The translations under genes were made by a program, and so were the position numbers. A stretch of 64,000 bases of DNA from Anaeromyces robustus (lineage: Eukaryota > Neocallimastigomycota > Neocallimastigomycetes > Neocallimastigales > Neocallimastigaceae), in the NCBI GenBank assembly GCA_002104895.1, contig MCFG01000009.1, forward strand, positions 15,001-79,000, written 5' to 3'. Each line of letters opens with the position of its first letter. Positions within the stretch are counted from its first letter, which is position 1. Of this stretch, positions 1 to 14,742 are shown one piece after another. The notes below the pieces were generated by a model. It was not told the DNA's origin and did no database searches. It worked only from the letters and a program-made list of their open reading frames with translations.

Positions 1-1
1 T

Positions 2-166
2 GGTCTTCATAGTGTTAGTGGATGTTCTACTTTACCAAAATCTCTTCAAGCTGGTTGTAAATGGAGATTTAATTGGTTTAAGAATGCTGATAATCCACAT
101 ATGACTTTTGAAGAAGTTAAATGTCCAGTTGAATTAACTAGAAAAACTGGATGTTCTCGTCTTTAA
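2..166 (+). CDS. GH45 endoglucanase, C-terminal 54 residues (partial)
   Basis: Only the 3' end of this gene is in the window. It reads in frame 2 to a TAA at 164-166. The peptide carries the hallmark end of the glycoside hydrolase 45 domain: a GCSTLP segment, then AGCKWRFNWFKNADNP, then a VKCPVELTRKTGC stretch. Known GH45 enzymes end with very similar GCYWRFDWFKNADNP and QCP...GC patterns, whose cysteines form disulfides. The family cuts internal beta-1,4 bonds of cellulose by inversion and is secreted. The catalytic aspartates lie upstream and cannot be seen. The stop falls right after the catalytic fold, so any dockerin or cellulose-binding module must be N-terminal. The family assignment is confident; the full architecture is unknown. 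Confidence 0.88.
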   Translation, partial: GLHSVSGCSTLPKSLQAGCKWRFNWFKNADNPHMTFEEVKCPVELTRKTGCSRL

Positions 167-217
167 TTTAGAATAGAATAAAATATTATTTGTATATATA
201 TTTATATATAAAAAATT

Positions 218-252
<35 letters not shown>

Positions 253-672
253 TATATTATAAAACAAAAACAAAGTAAAACAAAACAAAACAAAACAAAA
301 AACAAAACAAAAAGAAAAAAAAAAGAAAAAAAAAGAAAAAAACAACTCAAAATATTAAATATAATTTAATATAATTTAATTTAATAATATATATAATAAA
401 CACGTATATAGTTAATTAAAATTATATATATTAGTTTTTTATATAGATTATAATTTTTTTTAATATAGAATTGAAGTTTAAAAATAAAAATTACATAAAT
501 TTTGTATTTATATATATATATATATATATAATAAATACGAAAAAGAAATATATATATATTTATTAATTGTAATTATTTTAAATTTAAACAAACAAACAGT
601 AATATATTAATTTAGTATAATTTATTAATTAAAAATAAATAGAAAAAAAGTAATTTGTTTTTTTTTTTTTTT
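167..672. other. AT-rich spacer downstream of GH45
   Basis: About 95% A/T. It holds a T run at 219-251, A-rich tracts around 295-345 and a TA dinucleotide run near 510-530. It probably includes the GH45 3' UTR. No coding signal is seen. Confidence 0.6.
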
Positions 673-827
673 GACAGTGATTTTTTACTGTCTTCTGCGA
701 TATTCCGAAGCCAAATTTTGAGTTCTTGGATTCCTCTGAATATGCAGGTCGTATGGTAGAGGAGTTGACACCTTTTTGGTGAAGAACCACATTTTGGTTT
801 CATTAAGCACTTACTTATTAAAGTAAG
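673..827. ncRNA. GC-richer island with five consecutive hairpins; possible structured RNA
   Basis: A 155-base island of clearly higher G+C sits between a T run (about 659-672) and an A run (828-837). It contains perfect or near-perfect hairpins in series: GACAGT 673-678 with ACTGTC 687-692; TCCTCT 732-737 with AGAGGA 758-763; CACC 769-772 with GGTG 778-781; AACCA 785-789 with TGGTT 795-799; CTTACTT 810-816 with AAGTAAG 821-827 around a 4-base loop. The flanking T and A runs could form a closing stem. The minus strand has no run of four T's inside the island, so a Pol III transcript could only lie on that strand, but no tRNA-type A/B boxes, snRNA or snoRNA signature was recognised. A 97-codon minus-strand reading frame crosses it but runs into lysine/phenylalanine homopolymer, so I do not call it coding. 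A short transposon or SINE relic is an alternative. Confidence 0.35.
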
Positions 828-943
828 AAAAAAAAAACATTTATACTTTAAATATATAATAAAATAAAGATTATAAAAAGCATAATTTCTAAAAAAAAAT
901 TTCATATTTAAAAATATAAAATAATTTATTAAAAAAGTTTATC

Positions 944-974
<31 letters not shown>

Positions 975-1914
975 AAAAATAAAAAAAAAAAAAATTAAAA
1001 AAAAAAAAAAATAGTACTAACAGTAAAAATAAAACATAAAATAACAAAAAAATAAGAATAATAAAAAATTAAATAAAGGTTTAAAATAAAACCCAAATAC
1101 ACATTTTTTATATTTTTTATAATTAATTATGTAATTCTTTTATATTTATGTTAATTTCTTATAATTTTTTATTTAATTATTTTTATCTTTACTTTTTTTT
1201 TTTTATAAGTAATTAATATATCTATAATTTTCTTTCATAGTTATTTAGTATAAAATTATAAATATATATACTATTCATATATTCATAATTTGTGTATAAA
1301 TATTTTTTTTTTAATTTTTTATTACAATTTACATAAAATATTAAGAAATTTATATAAATGAATGTTATTATAGATATAAATAATAATTATATCATTAAAT
1401 AATATATATATATATATATGTATTATGTAATTTTGAATAGTTTAACTTTTTTTTTTTAATTAAAAACTCTCTTATTTAATTATTAATGAAGTAAAATAAC
1501 TATATAATAGCAATTAATACTATTACATTATATACTAAATATTTATATACGTTATAAATATTTAGAATTTTTATTTAATATTAATAGTTTTGTATTATTG
1601 AAATATTAGAAAATCAATTATATAAATAATAATTCTATAGATAAATAATATTAATATGAATACTTTTCTATTATTTTATTGTATTTTATATAAATTCTAA
1701 TTTAATTAATAAATCAATAATAAAAATTTATGTAAATGAAATAAAAATTTTATATTATTGATTTAAAGTAATTATTTTTGTATTGTTAATAGGGGTATAA
1801 AATCTAAATACTTTCATATTTATATATTTATTATTTTTTATTATAAATCTAAATAATTATTAATGCTAACAAAAAAAAATATAAATAAATAAGAAATAAA
1901 AAAGTTTATATTGT
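828..1914. other. AT-rich spacer, no gene seen
   Basis: Homopolymer A and T tracts (for example 944-971 A-rich) and TA runs (about 1404-1420). Its right end probably carries the TTLL9 3' UTR. Confidence 0.6.
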
Positions 1915-3307
1915 TCATTTTTGAATTGATGAATCTGAAACATTAGTAAAATGATGAGAATGTTTTTTAGTTCTTTTCTCTCTTTTTGGAATATTTTTAT
2001 AACAACCTAAAAATAATCATAATTATAATAATTAATTAATTAGTTAATAATAACAATAATAGTTAATAATAATAATAATATTATAATAATAAATATATAA
2101 ATAAACAAATAAATAAATAAATAAGTAAGTAATAATAATATTTTAATATTTATATTATTTCTTTAAATAAAAAAAAAATTACCTAAATAAGATTTATAAG
2201 ATGAAGCTCTTTCATGTTGAACAGGTCCATCATGATATACTAAATCAAAGCCACCTACTTTAGGTAATGGCTTCTTTTCAGCTGGAACACTATGTTATTA
2301 ATTAATTATTATTATATATAATAAAATGATTTATTATAAATATTTTTTATTATAAATATTAATATAAATGTTTTGAAAAAATTATTTAATGTTAATTAAA
2401 TATTATTGAATTACTATATTATTATTCATATATTTAAATATTTAAAATTTTATTATACAATATAAATATTTATACTGATAATATATTTACTTTTTCTCTA
2501 AATCAATAACATCAAACATATCATTAATAACATCAAATTTTAATTCATAATCCCAATGAGTTTCAGCTGTTAGTGAAGGAGAAGCATTAACTTCTAGTAA
2601 CCATCTATTTTTTTTTTTTTTTTTTAATTATAGAAATATATATATATATATATATATTTATAAGTATAAAAAAATATCAATAATTTCAATTTTTTTGATT
2701 TCTTTTATTAAATTTTATTTAATACATTACGGTTTAAAATCTTGGTCAATTAAAATATCAAAACCATAAAGTTCAAAACAATGTTTATCATTTATCATTA
2801 TTTTTTGTACACTCATTAAACTACGAACAATTAAAGTTTCAATATTTGTCATCAAAGCATCAACAATTTCTTCACCATGTTTTGATGATAAATAATTTCT
2901 TAAATTATAAAGTAACCATTTACATCCTTTACCAACATTATAATTTGGTGATGTTTTTTGAATTGCTACATTAGTTGCATGAATATCTTTATATATATAT
3001 ATATATATATTTTTAATAATAATGATAATAGAAATAATATTTCGATTATAATATTTATATATAATGTTAATATAAATTAAAAAAGAAAAGAAAAAAAAAT
3101 AATGAATGTATATTATAATAATTACATAAATTTGAAATATCTTTTGTATCCATTGAAAAATTTGAATTTGAGAATCTACAAAAACCATTTCTATGAATAT
3201 ATACAGTTAATGGAGAATATGAAAGAACTAAAGCATATATTCTTATATCGAATTTTTTCCCTTTATTTATATATGTTATAATATGTTTAATTTTTATTAT
3301 ACTAATA

Positions 3308-3338
<31 letters not shown>

Positions 3339-4710
3339 GTAATAGTAATAGTAATAATAATAAAAATTACCACCGATTAGATATGGGTTATCAATATATC
3401 TTTGAATAATATATGCTTCAACTTGATCTTGATTTTCTGAATTTGATCGTGTTAATCTAGGATCTTTTTTCCATTGATTAATTTGACTAATTTTATTGAT
3501 AAGAAAAATACCTTTTCCTTGAGCTCTTCCAACCTTATTAATTTCATATATATATATAAATATTATTATTATAATTGATTAAAAAATTTTTTTATGAAAA
3601 TATAACGGTTAATAAATAAAATAATAATTAATATTTAATTTTATAAATAAATCTATCTGTCTATATATAGATTTGTTTGTTTTTTATTTTTTTATTTAAT
3701 AAATATATATAGTAAAATTAATAATATTATAATCATTATACCGGTTTCATAATCCATATTGATCTAGGATTCTTTTTAAATTCTTCTTGAAATAGTGCAT
3801 AATCCTGTGGTAATACAAAACTTGTTGATATAAAATCAAATGTATATATATCTGTTAAGGAACATATAAATAAATATATACTTTTTTTTTTCTTCCTTAG
3901 TTTTAAACATATATACCAAAATATATTTAATATGTACATATTAAATATAAATTAATTTATTTTCAATTATTATTAATATATATATATATATATTTTAAAA
4001 GGATATTTTGCAGCCTCTGCTTTTCCATATTCTTTTTCTACTGTTTTTATCATTCTTTTAACATTTTTTACTAAAAGATCTTTTCTTGTTAACTAATATA
4101 TAATATAAATTTTTAATTAAATAAATTTCATGATTAATATTTTTAAAATTTTTGACAATTATAATATCATTAAACATAATATATTAAATAACAATTATTA
4201 TTATTATTATTAATGATATTACTTCATAATGATTTCTAAAATGATTTATTTTCTGATGATCATGTAAATATACATGATCAAAATTTTCATGAATCCAGTG
4301 AACATCTGCCCAAAATATATCCCATTCTGTATCACTACATTATAATCATTATATAAAAAAAAATTAAAAAAAAATATATATATATATAAAAGTAAAAATT
4401 TAATATATACATATATATATATGGTATATTGAATTAAAATAATATTATTTCTTTTTTTGATCTAAATCTCCAATAAAATAAGATTAAAACTTGGTATATG
4501 GTATATATTAAATTTATATATATATATAATAATAAAATATTGAAAAAATTACTCTTCTGTTTCTTTCCATCCTCTTTTCTTCAATGTATCTAATAATGTA
4601 TTACGAAGAAATGTTTTAAATCTTATTGATTTAGGATCCTTACATCCAGAATTCGTTGGTCTAATTAGTTATATATAATTAAATAATATTTTATAATACA
4701 ATAAATTAGA

Positions 4711-4745
<35 letters not shown>

Positions 4746-5026
4746 GAGTAATAATAGTAATAAAAAACAAAGTATCTTAGATTTATAAATATGAAATTTA
4801 TTTTGAATATTTTTTTTTTAGTTATTATTTGTTTTACTATTCTCCTTCTTTATAATTACTTTACTAAAAATGAACTAAATGATTCTGGTAATTCAGGAGG
4901 AGGTGGAACAATGATATGTGGTTGTTTAGCGTCTTCTTGTTGTTTCAATAATGATTCAATTTTTTCATCACTATTTTGATCAATAGAATATAATGATGAA
5001 GAACTGCTATTATTAGATTTTAACAT
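1915..5026 (-). CDS. TTLL9: Tubulin tyrosine ligase-like protein, TTLL9 type, 479 aa
   Basis: Eleven exons on the minus strand: 5026-4860, 4660-4553, 4334-4223, 4092-4007, 3841-3742, 3533-3371, 3260-3126, 2986-2731, 2604-2491, 2289-2183, 2006-1915. Together they give 1440 nt, in frame to TGA at 1915-1917. TTLL enzymes use ATP to ligate glutamate (or glycine) onto tubulin tails; TTLL9 acts on axonemes. Visible TTL-domain blocks include [30 protein letters not shown], the ATP-grasp segment [17 protein letters not shown] (about 187-203), [45 protein letters not shown] (across exons 8-9) and the TTLL9-typical VGGFDL...DGP tail. Residues 1-60 look disordered and proline-containing. Start ATG at 5026 follows an A-rich leader. 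Intron 4 (3842-4006) is AT-AC with U12-type signals. A motile flagellum is implied. Confidence 0.93.
3842..4006 (-). other. U12-type AT-AC intron inside TTLL9
   Basis: Read on the minus strand, the intron begins ATATCCTTTT, a perfect U12 donor, and has TTCCTTAAC, a perfect U12 branch-point sequence, with the likely branch adenosine about 13 nt before a terminal AC. Joining at AT and AC gives AEAAK/FDFIS, matching the conserved TTLL9 sequence EAAKCDF. No GT donor is available: the exon frame runs to a stop in AT repeats, and using the nearby AG acceptor breaks the frame. Every other intron in the window fits GT-AG. Confidence 0.9.
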
Positions 5027-5065
5027 TTTTTTCTTTTCCTTTTATTTAATAAAAAAAAGTTACTG

Positions 5066-5097
<32 letters not shown>

Positions 5098-5900
5098 TTC
5101 CAATATTTCAATCGATATATAATTATTATTATTATTATATGTAGTTATTAAGAAACGAATTCCCGATTTTAAAAGGATATTTATTTATATTTATTTTTTT
5201 TTATATATTTAAAGCAATATCTAATAAAAACGAAATATAGTATAATTGTTTATATATTATTTTTATATAATGCAATATAATAATAGACCTTCGATATATA
5301 TATATATATATATAGAATTATATGTTTATAATTATATAATTAAAATTATTTTAATATATAATTTATGTTCTATTAATATTATTATTATTTTAATTTCAAA
5401 TTATTTATTATTTATGTTACTTTTATATTTATATTCTTGTTAACATGCTTTAATAATATTTTTAAGCATTAATTATCAGATCAGTTAAAAAAAATAATAT
5501 AAATAAAATATATTCTTTTAATTGATAATTGAATTAGAAAGATAAAAAAATTACTATAATATTAAAAAATTTTATTATAAATAAAGTTTTAAAAAAAAAA
5601 AAAAAAGAAAAGAAAAAACATCATTAGTTCTTATTAATTTTAATAAAAATTCATGACATTAATATTTTATATTTTAAACTATAATATTATTTAATAAAAA
5701 AAAATAATAATAATAAAAACAAGAAAAAAATTTTAAAGTTTTTAGATTTTGTGTATAATTACAATTAAAACAGTATATATATATATATATTATTATTTTT
5801 TTTTGAATATATTAACAAAATTATATTAAAGATGTTATTATAAATTATTATTATTATATTATTATAATTATTATTATTATTATTATAACTACTAATATTA

Positions 5901-5942
<42 letters not shown>

Positions 5943-6886
5943 ATTATTAATATTTTGTATTTTTTTATCTAAAATAAAATATATTTATTTAAAAGAAATT
6001 CTTAATACTAATAAGAATTTCTTATTAAATATTTAAAAATTAAAATATACATAAAAGAGTTTTATTATAAAAGTAATAATTAATAAAAATTATATTAAAA
6101 AGTCCTTTTGTAAAACAGTAAAACAAGATATATTTTATATTATAAAATTAAAAATTTTATTTTTATTTAATGTTATTGTTTAGTATACATTTAGATTGGA
6201 TGATATTTTTTTTATAAATACTATATATACTATTATACTATTAAAAAAAATAAAAAATATATATATATATTAATAAAAATAAAAAATTAATTTTTTTATC
6301 TTTTTTTTTATCTTTTTTTTTCTTTTTTTTTTTGTTATTTTTTTTCTTTTGTTTCTTTTTTTATCATTTTTTTATTGTTTTTTGTATTTTTTTTTTGTTC
6401 GTATTTTTTTTTTTTTTTGTTATTTTTTTATGTTTTTTATTTTTTTGTATTTTTTTTATATATAATTATTATTATTTTACTTCTAAATATAATTTATTTA
6501 AATTATTCTATTATCTTTTTTTCTGTTATTATATAATTAGAACAATTATAATTTTAACATTTTTTATTATATATTTATTTTTTATATATATAAAAAAATA
6601 AACATATATAATATTTATAAAAAAATATTTATAAATTAATAAATAAAACAATGTTATAAAAAAAAATAAAGAATTATACATAAATATATAGTTTTATCAA
6701 ATATCTATTTCTATTTTTTTTGTTGTTTAATATAAATAATTGATTTTTTTTTTTTTTTTCAATTTTGAATATCAAGATATTTTAATTATTTTGATTTCTA
6801 TAATAATAATAAAAAAAAAGTTTAAATTATTCCATTTTATATATATATATTATTGTTTATTAATGTAATTTTTTTTAATTAAATTT
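5027..6886. other. AT-rich spacer between TTLL9 and the small ORF
   Basis: Holds T runs (5068-5094, 6290-6420), TA runs and a TTA microsatellite (about 5903-5940). The shared upstream side of TTLL9 lies at the left end. The phenylalanine-rich frames here are simply translated poly-T. No gene seen. Confidence 0.6.
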
Positions 6887-7066
6887 TTATGATGATGGTC
6901 CATTGCCTTCAACTCCTATAACTGTTTGTGGATCATTTTCTGTAGGATCAATGATTGCAGGTGGTTTTGCCAATGATTCTTGCTTAGATTCGTTAGTATT
7001 TTCATGTGTATCATTAACAGAAGTATTGGTATTGGTATTATTAATAGAATTTGAAGCTGTAATCAT
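6887..7066 (-). CDS. Possible small hypothetical protein, 59 aa
   Basis: ATG at 7064-7066, preceded by a purine-rich leader (GGAGGAAGAAAAG), TAA at 6887-6889, single exon. The peptide starts MITASNSINN, has an N/T-rich first third (NTNTNTSVNDTHENTNESK), then KPPAIIDPTENDPQTVIG, and ends NGPSS. Its base composition is clearly richer in G+C than both flanks and there is no homopolymer translation, which favours real coding. No transmembrane segment, signal peptide or known domain is visible; it looks disordered. It could also be the last exon of a longer gene, but I found no convincing upstream exon in 7067-8221. Function unknown. Confidence 0.45.
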   Translation of the reverse strand: MITASNSINNTNTNTSVNDTHENTNESKQESLAKPPAIIDPTENDPQTVIGVEGNGPSS

Positions 7067-8221
7067 CTTTTCTTCCTCCTTTTTAATTTATTTATATTAT
7101 TTGTTAAATTTCATTATATATTTTAATTACATTTTATTTAAATATCATCATTAATTATTTTATATCATTTTTTTTTTTAATTCAAAATATAATAATAATA
7201 AAAAAAAAAAACACCACATAAAAAATATTTTTGTTTTTTAATTTAATATATCCACAATTAATCCCAATCACAAAATATTAAAATTTATCCATGAATATTA
7301 AATTTTTAAAAATCCACAATTTAATATAACAAAATATTTTTTTTTATTCCAAATAAATTAATATTCCACAATTTATAAAAAAATATTTGATTAGATATAA
7401 AAAGTAAAAATATATAAAAAAAAAATAAAAAAGAATAATATATTAATTAGTTTGTCTCTCTTTTTTTCAATAAATATTTTATTTAAAAAATATATATATT
7501 ATATTATTTTTTAATTATAATTATTTTGTTCAATATATATATATATATTTAAGATATTATTTTTATATGAAATATTGAAATTTACTTTCTTTCTTTTTTT
7601 TTTTTTTTTGTTATATTTATTGTTTTGTTGATGTGGTTGTTGATATTAATTAATTAATTAATTATAATTACAATGTCATTAAAATTTAATAAAATTTGAT
7701 TGTATGTTTGTTTAATTATTTATATTTTTATTTTACTTTACTTTTTTTTTTTTTTTTTTAATTTTTTATAATTTATGATTACTGATAAGTATTATTTTAT
7801 ATAAAATTATTGAATTAGATTTTTTAATGATTTTATTATTTATATCTATTTAGTTAAATTGTAAATATTTTTTTACTGATTTTCTTTTTCTATTATTTTT
7901 TAATTTGTTTTTATTATAATTCAAAAAAAATTGAAATATTTATAAACTTTTAATCTTTTAATAAAAATAATTATTTTTTTACTTTATTATTATTTATGAT
8001 ATATTAATGTTTTTATTGTTTTGTTGTTATTTTTGTTTTGAGTAATGATTGTTTGTTTATAATAACAATATATTATATTGATTCAATTCATATATTATTC
8101 ATGTCTTTAAATATATATATATATGTTTTATTATTATTATTATTATTATTATCTATAATTAATAATAAAAAAAAAAAATAAAATAAAATAAAAAGTTTTA
8201 TTTTCTTATTTTTCTTTTTAA
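7067..8221. other. AT-rich spacer
   Basis: T tracts (7589-7609, 7742-7759) and short TTA repeats (8130-8152). The right end should contain the 3' UTR of the kinase gene at 8222. No coding signal is seen. Confidence 0.6.
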
Positions 8222-11607
<3,386 letters not shown>

Positions 11608-14600
11608 CTAATAATATTGCAATTTAATAAAAACAATAATGCAATATATATTTTATTAATTATTTATATATATAATTTATTCTAATAAAAAATTCCATTA
11701 TTCCATTATATAGTTCATATTGTTATATTTTCTTATTAATAATAAATATATATATATATATAATAAATACCTTTTAATTTTTATATTAAATTCATTAATA
11801 TTTAAATTACTTAAATTAATTAATTATTATTATTATTATTATTAAATTTATATATATATATATATATGTTTTTTTTATGTTTTTTTTTTGTTTTTGTTTT
11901 TGTTTTTTTTTTTATTTTTTTTTTTATTTTTTATTTTTTATTTTTTGTTATTCGTTCTTTTGTTTTTTTTAGTTTTGTTTTTATATTCCTGTTTTTTATT
12001 CCTGTTTTTTCTTTTCTTTATTGTTTTTGTTTGTGCGTTTTTTTTTTTGTTACTTTATGTGCTTCTTGTTTTTGTTTTAATTAACTTGTATATACTATAA
12101 TTTTATTTTATATATATATTAATAATACTACAAATAATATATTAATTTTTAGATACTTTTTAGGTTAAAAAACAAACTTATAAAATATAAAAAGTTCATA
12201 GATATTATAAATTATACTATTTTATTAAATATATTTATATAAATATATTTATTTATTGAATAATTATATTAAATATATATATAATAATAAAAAAAAAATC
12301 TCCGTACTATTTTATATTCCTCCTGAATTTATAATTAAATTTAAATACTTATTGTTAACAATATAAAACACTTTTTATTATTTGGTATTATGTATTTTAT
12401 ATATTTATTTTTTTTTTGTTTGTTTTTATTTATTTTCGTTTTCAATAATATTATTAATTTATTTACTTAATTATTTATTTATTTTTGGTTTGCTTTTATT
12501 ATATTGATATTCTTAATATTCAAATATATTTATGTTTTATTGTATTCCTTTTTTAAAACTTTCAAAGATATATTGAAATACTTATTTTTATTATTGTTTA
12601 TATATATATATACTTTTTCCTACTTTTATTGTTATTTTTTTTCGTTTTTATTATTATTATTTTTTAATTCTTTTTATTAACTTATTTATTATATTAGAAT
12701 GAGTATATGTAATACTTTTTTTTGATGTTTGACTTATTTTTTTAATATTTTCATTGATATATATTTAACCTTCCTTTATGTTGAGTAGTTTAAAATAATA
12801 AAAAAAAACTTAAGAATAATTATTGATATTATTATAAAATCTTTTATTTATAATATTATACATTCAATTTGTTTTCCTTTATATTTATATTTATTTATAT
12901 ATCTATTGGGGTCTTTTTTTTTTTTTTTTTAATATTATATATATATATAATATATATATATATATATTTTTTTTTTTTTTGAATTTTTTTTTTTTTTGAA
13001 TTTTTTTTTTGTTGGATATATTTATTAAATTTTTAATATTATTTTTTATTTTTTATTATAGTACTGTATATATCGTTTTATAATTCAATTACAAAAAATA
13101 TAAAGAATATAAAAGATTAATAATAACAAAAAATTATTAACAAAAGGAAAAAAAAACAATAAAACTGAAATAAAAAAATTTTTAAAAAAAATAAAAAATA
13201 AGTTTTTTTTTTTTTTGTGTGTGTGCTATATAAAACTATAAATATAGTAATAATTATAAATATAAATATATATAAATATATAATTTTATTTATAAAAAAT
13301 ATTATAAAAAATAATAAAAATAATAAATATTATTATATATAATTGTATGAAATAAAAATTTTATAGTAATCGTATTTATAATAATATTTAAAATTATAAT
13401 AATAAATTATTTTTATATTATTTTATCTTAACATAAAAAACTTAATAAAAAAATAAAATAAAATAAAAAATAAAATGCAAAATAAAAATAATAAAAATAA
13501 AAATAAAATAAAATAAAAATAAAATAAAAAATGTAAAATAAAAAAAAAAAAATAAAAATAAAATAAAATAATAAAACAAAATAAAATATAAATATAAATA
13601 TATAAATAAAAATAAATTTGATACAATAATATTATTTAAACTTTATATAACTATGATATTATGTAAGAAATCTCTATTAACATAAAATTATATAAATGAT
13701 TTATTTTTTCATATATAAATTTGAATATCTATTAAAATAATATAATTCTTTATTATTTTTATTTTTATTGCTATTTTATTTATATTATTTTAAGAGTTTA
13801 ATATTTATATTTAATATGATTAATAATACATATAGTATTATATAAATGATATTAACTTTTGAAGAAATACATATTTATATTCATATTATAAATTGTGTTA
13901 TATTCATTATATAATGAATATTTAATATATTTTAAAATATTAAAATTTTACTTTTGAAATATTAAATAATATTATTATTTACATATCGAATTATTATTAT
14001 TCTTTTATATATAATAATATTATTTAATTATTATGTAAAAGAATTGATATTTAATGTTATAAGATTAACTAAATAATTTTTTTAATTTATATATTAAATA
14101 TATATAATAAAGAGGGTAAGAAAATATAACCATAGTATTGTTATAATTAAAACAATAATAAAATAACTTTTTTTTTACCAAAATTTTATGACATAAATTA
14201 ATATTATATAAAAAGAATAAAATTGAATATTTTTATGTCTATATGTTTAATGTTAATAAATATATAATAAAAATTAATCAAGTTGTTATATTACGAAAGT
14301 TATATAAATAATATAACAATTCAATTATTATTTAAAAATAAATCCTAATTTATTATTACTACTATTATTATTATTATTATTATTTTATTACAGCTTATTT
14401 TTTATATATAATATTTGAATATAATTATAACTAATATATAATTATTTTATGCATATTAATTAATTATTGAAATCTTTTAATATTTTATCATTTTTATAAT
14501 TATTGAAATAATATTTATATTTAACACTTATTTACATGTTAAAATTTTTACAATTTTAAATTTTTAATCATGTAACAACTACTTAAAATTTTACATGTAA

Positions 14601-14711
14601 TAACTACTTAAATATTATAATAATATTTTATTGTATGAAATAATACATGATAAAATATTATTCATTTTAAATTTCAGAATTATTCATTTTAATTTATATT
14701 TTTTTTTTTAC

Positions 14712-14742
<31 letters not shown>

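Noticed and set aside
673-827. tRNA or spliceosomal RNA in the GC-richer island
   Set aside because: No cloverleaf, no A/B box pair, and no match to remembered U1-U6, U11, U12, U4atac or U6atac core sequences.
612-905. 97-codon minus-strand frame over the hairpin island
   Set aside because: Both ends are translated A/T runs (F/K/Y-rich); the middle shows no known domain. The hairpins explain the island better.
6332-6601. Phenylalanine-rich frame, and similar ones at 11866-12100 and 23622-24087
   Set aside because: Translated poly-T with occasional G or C; no start context, no domain.
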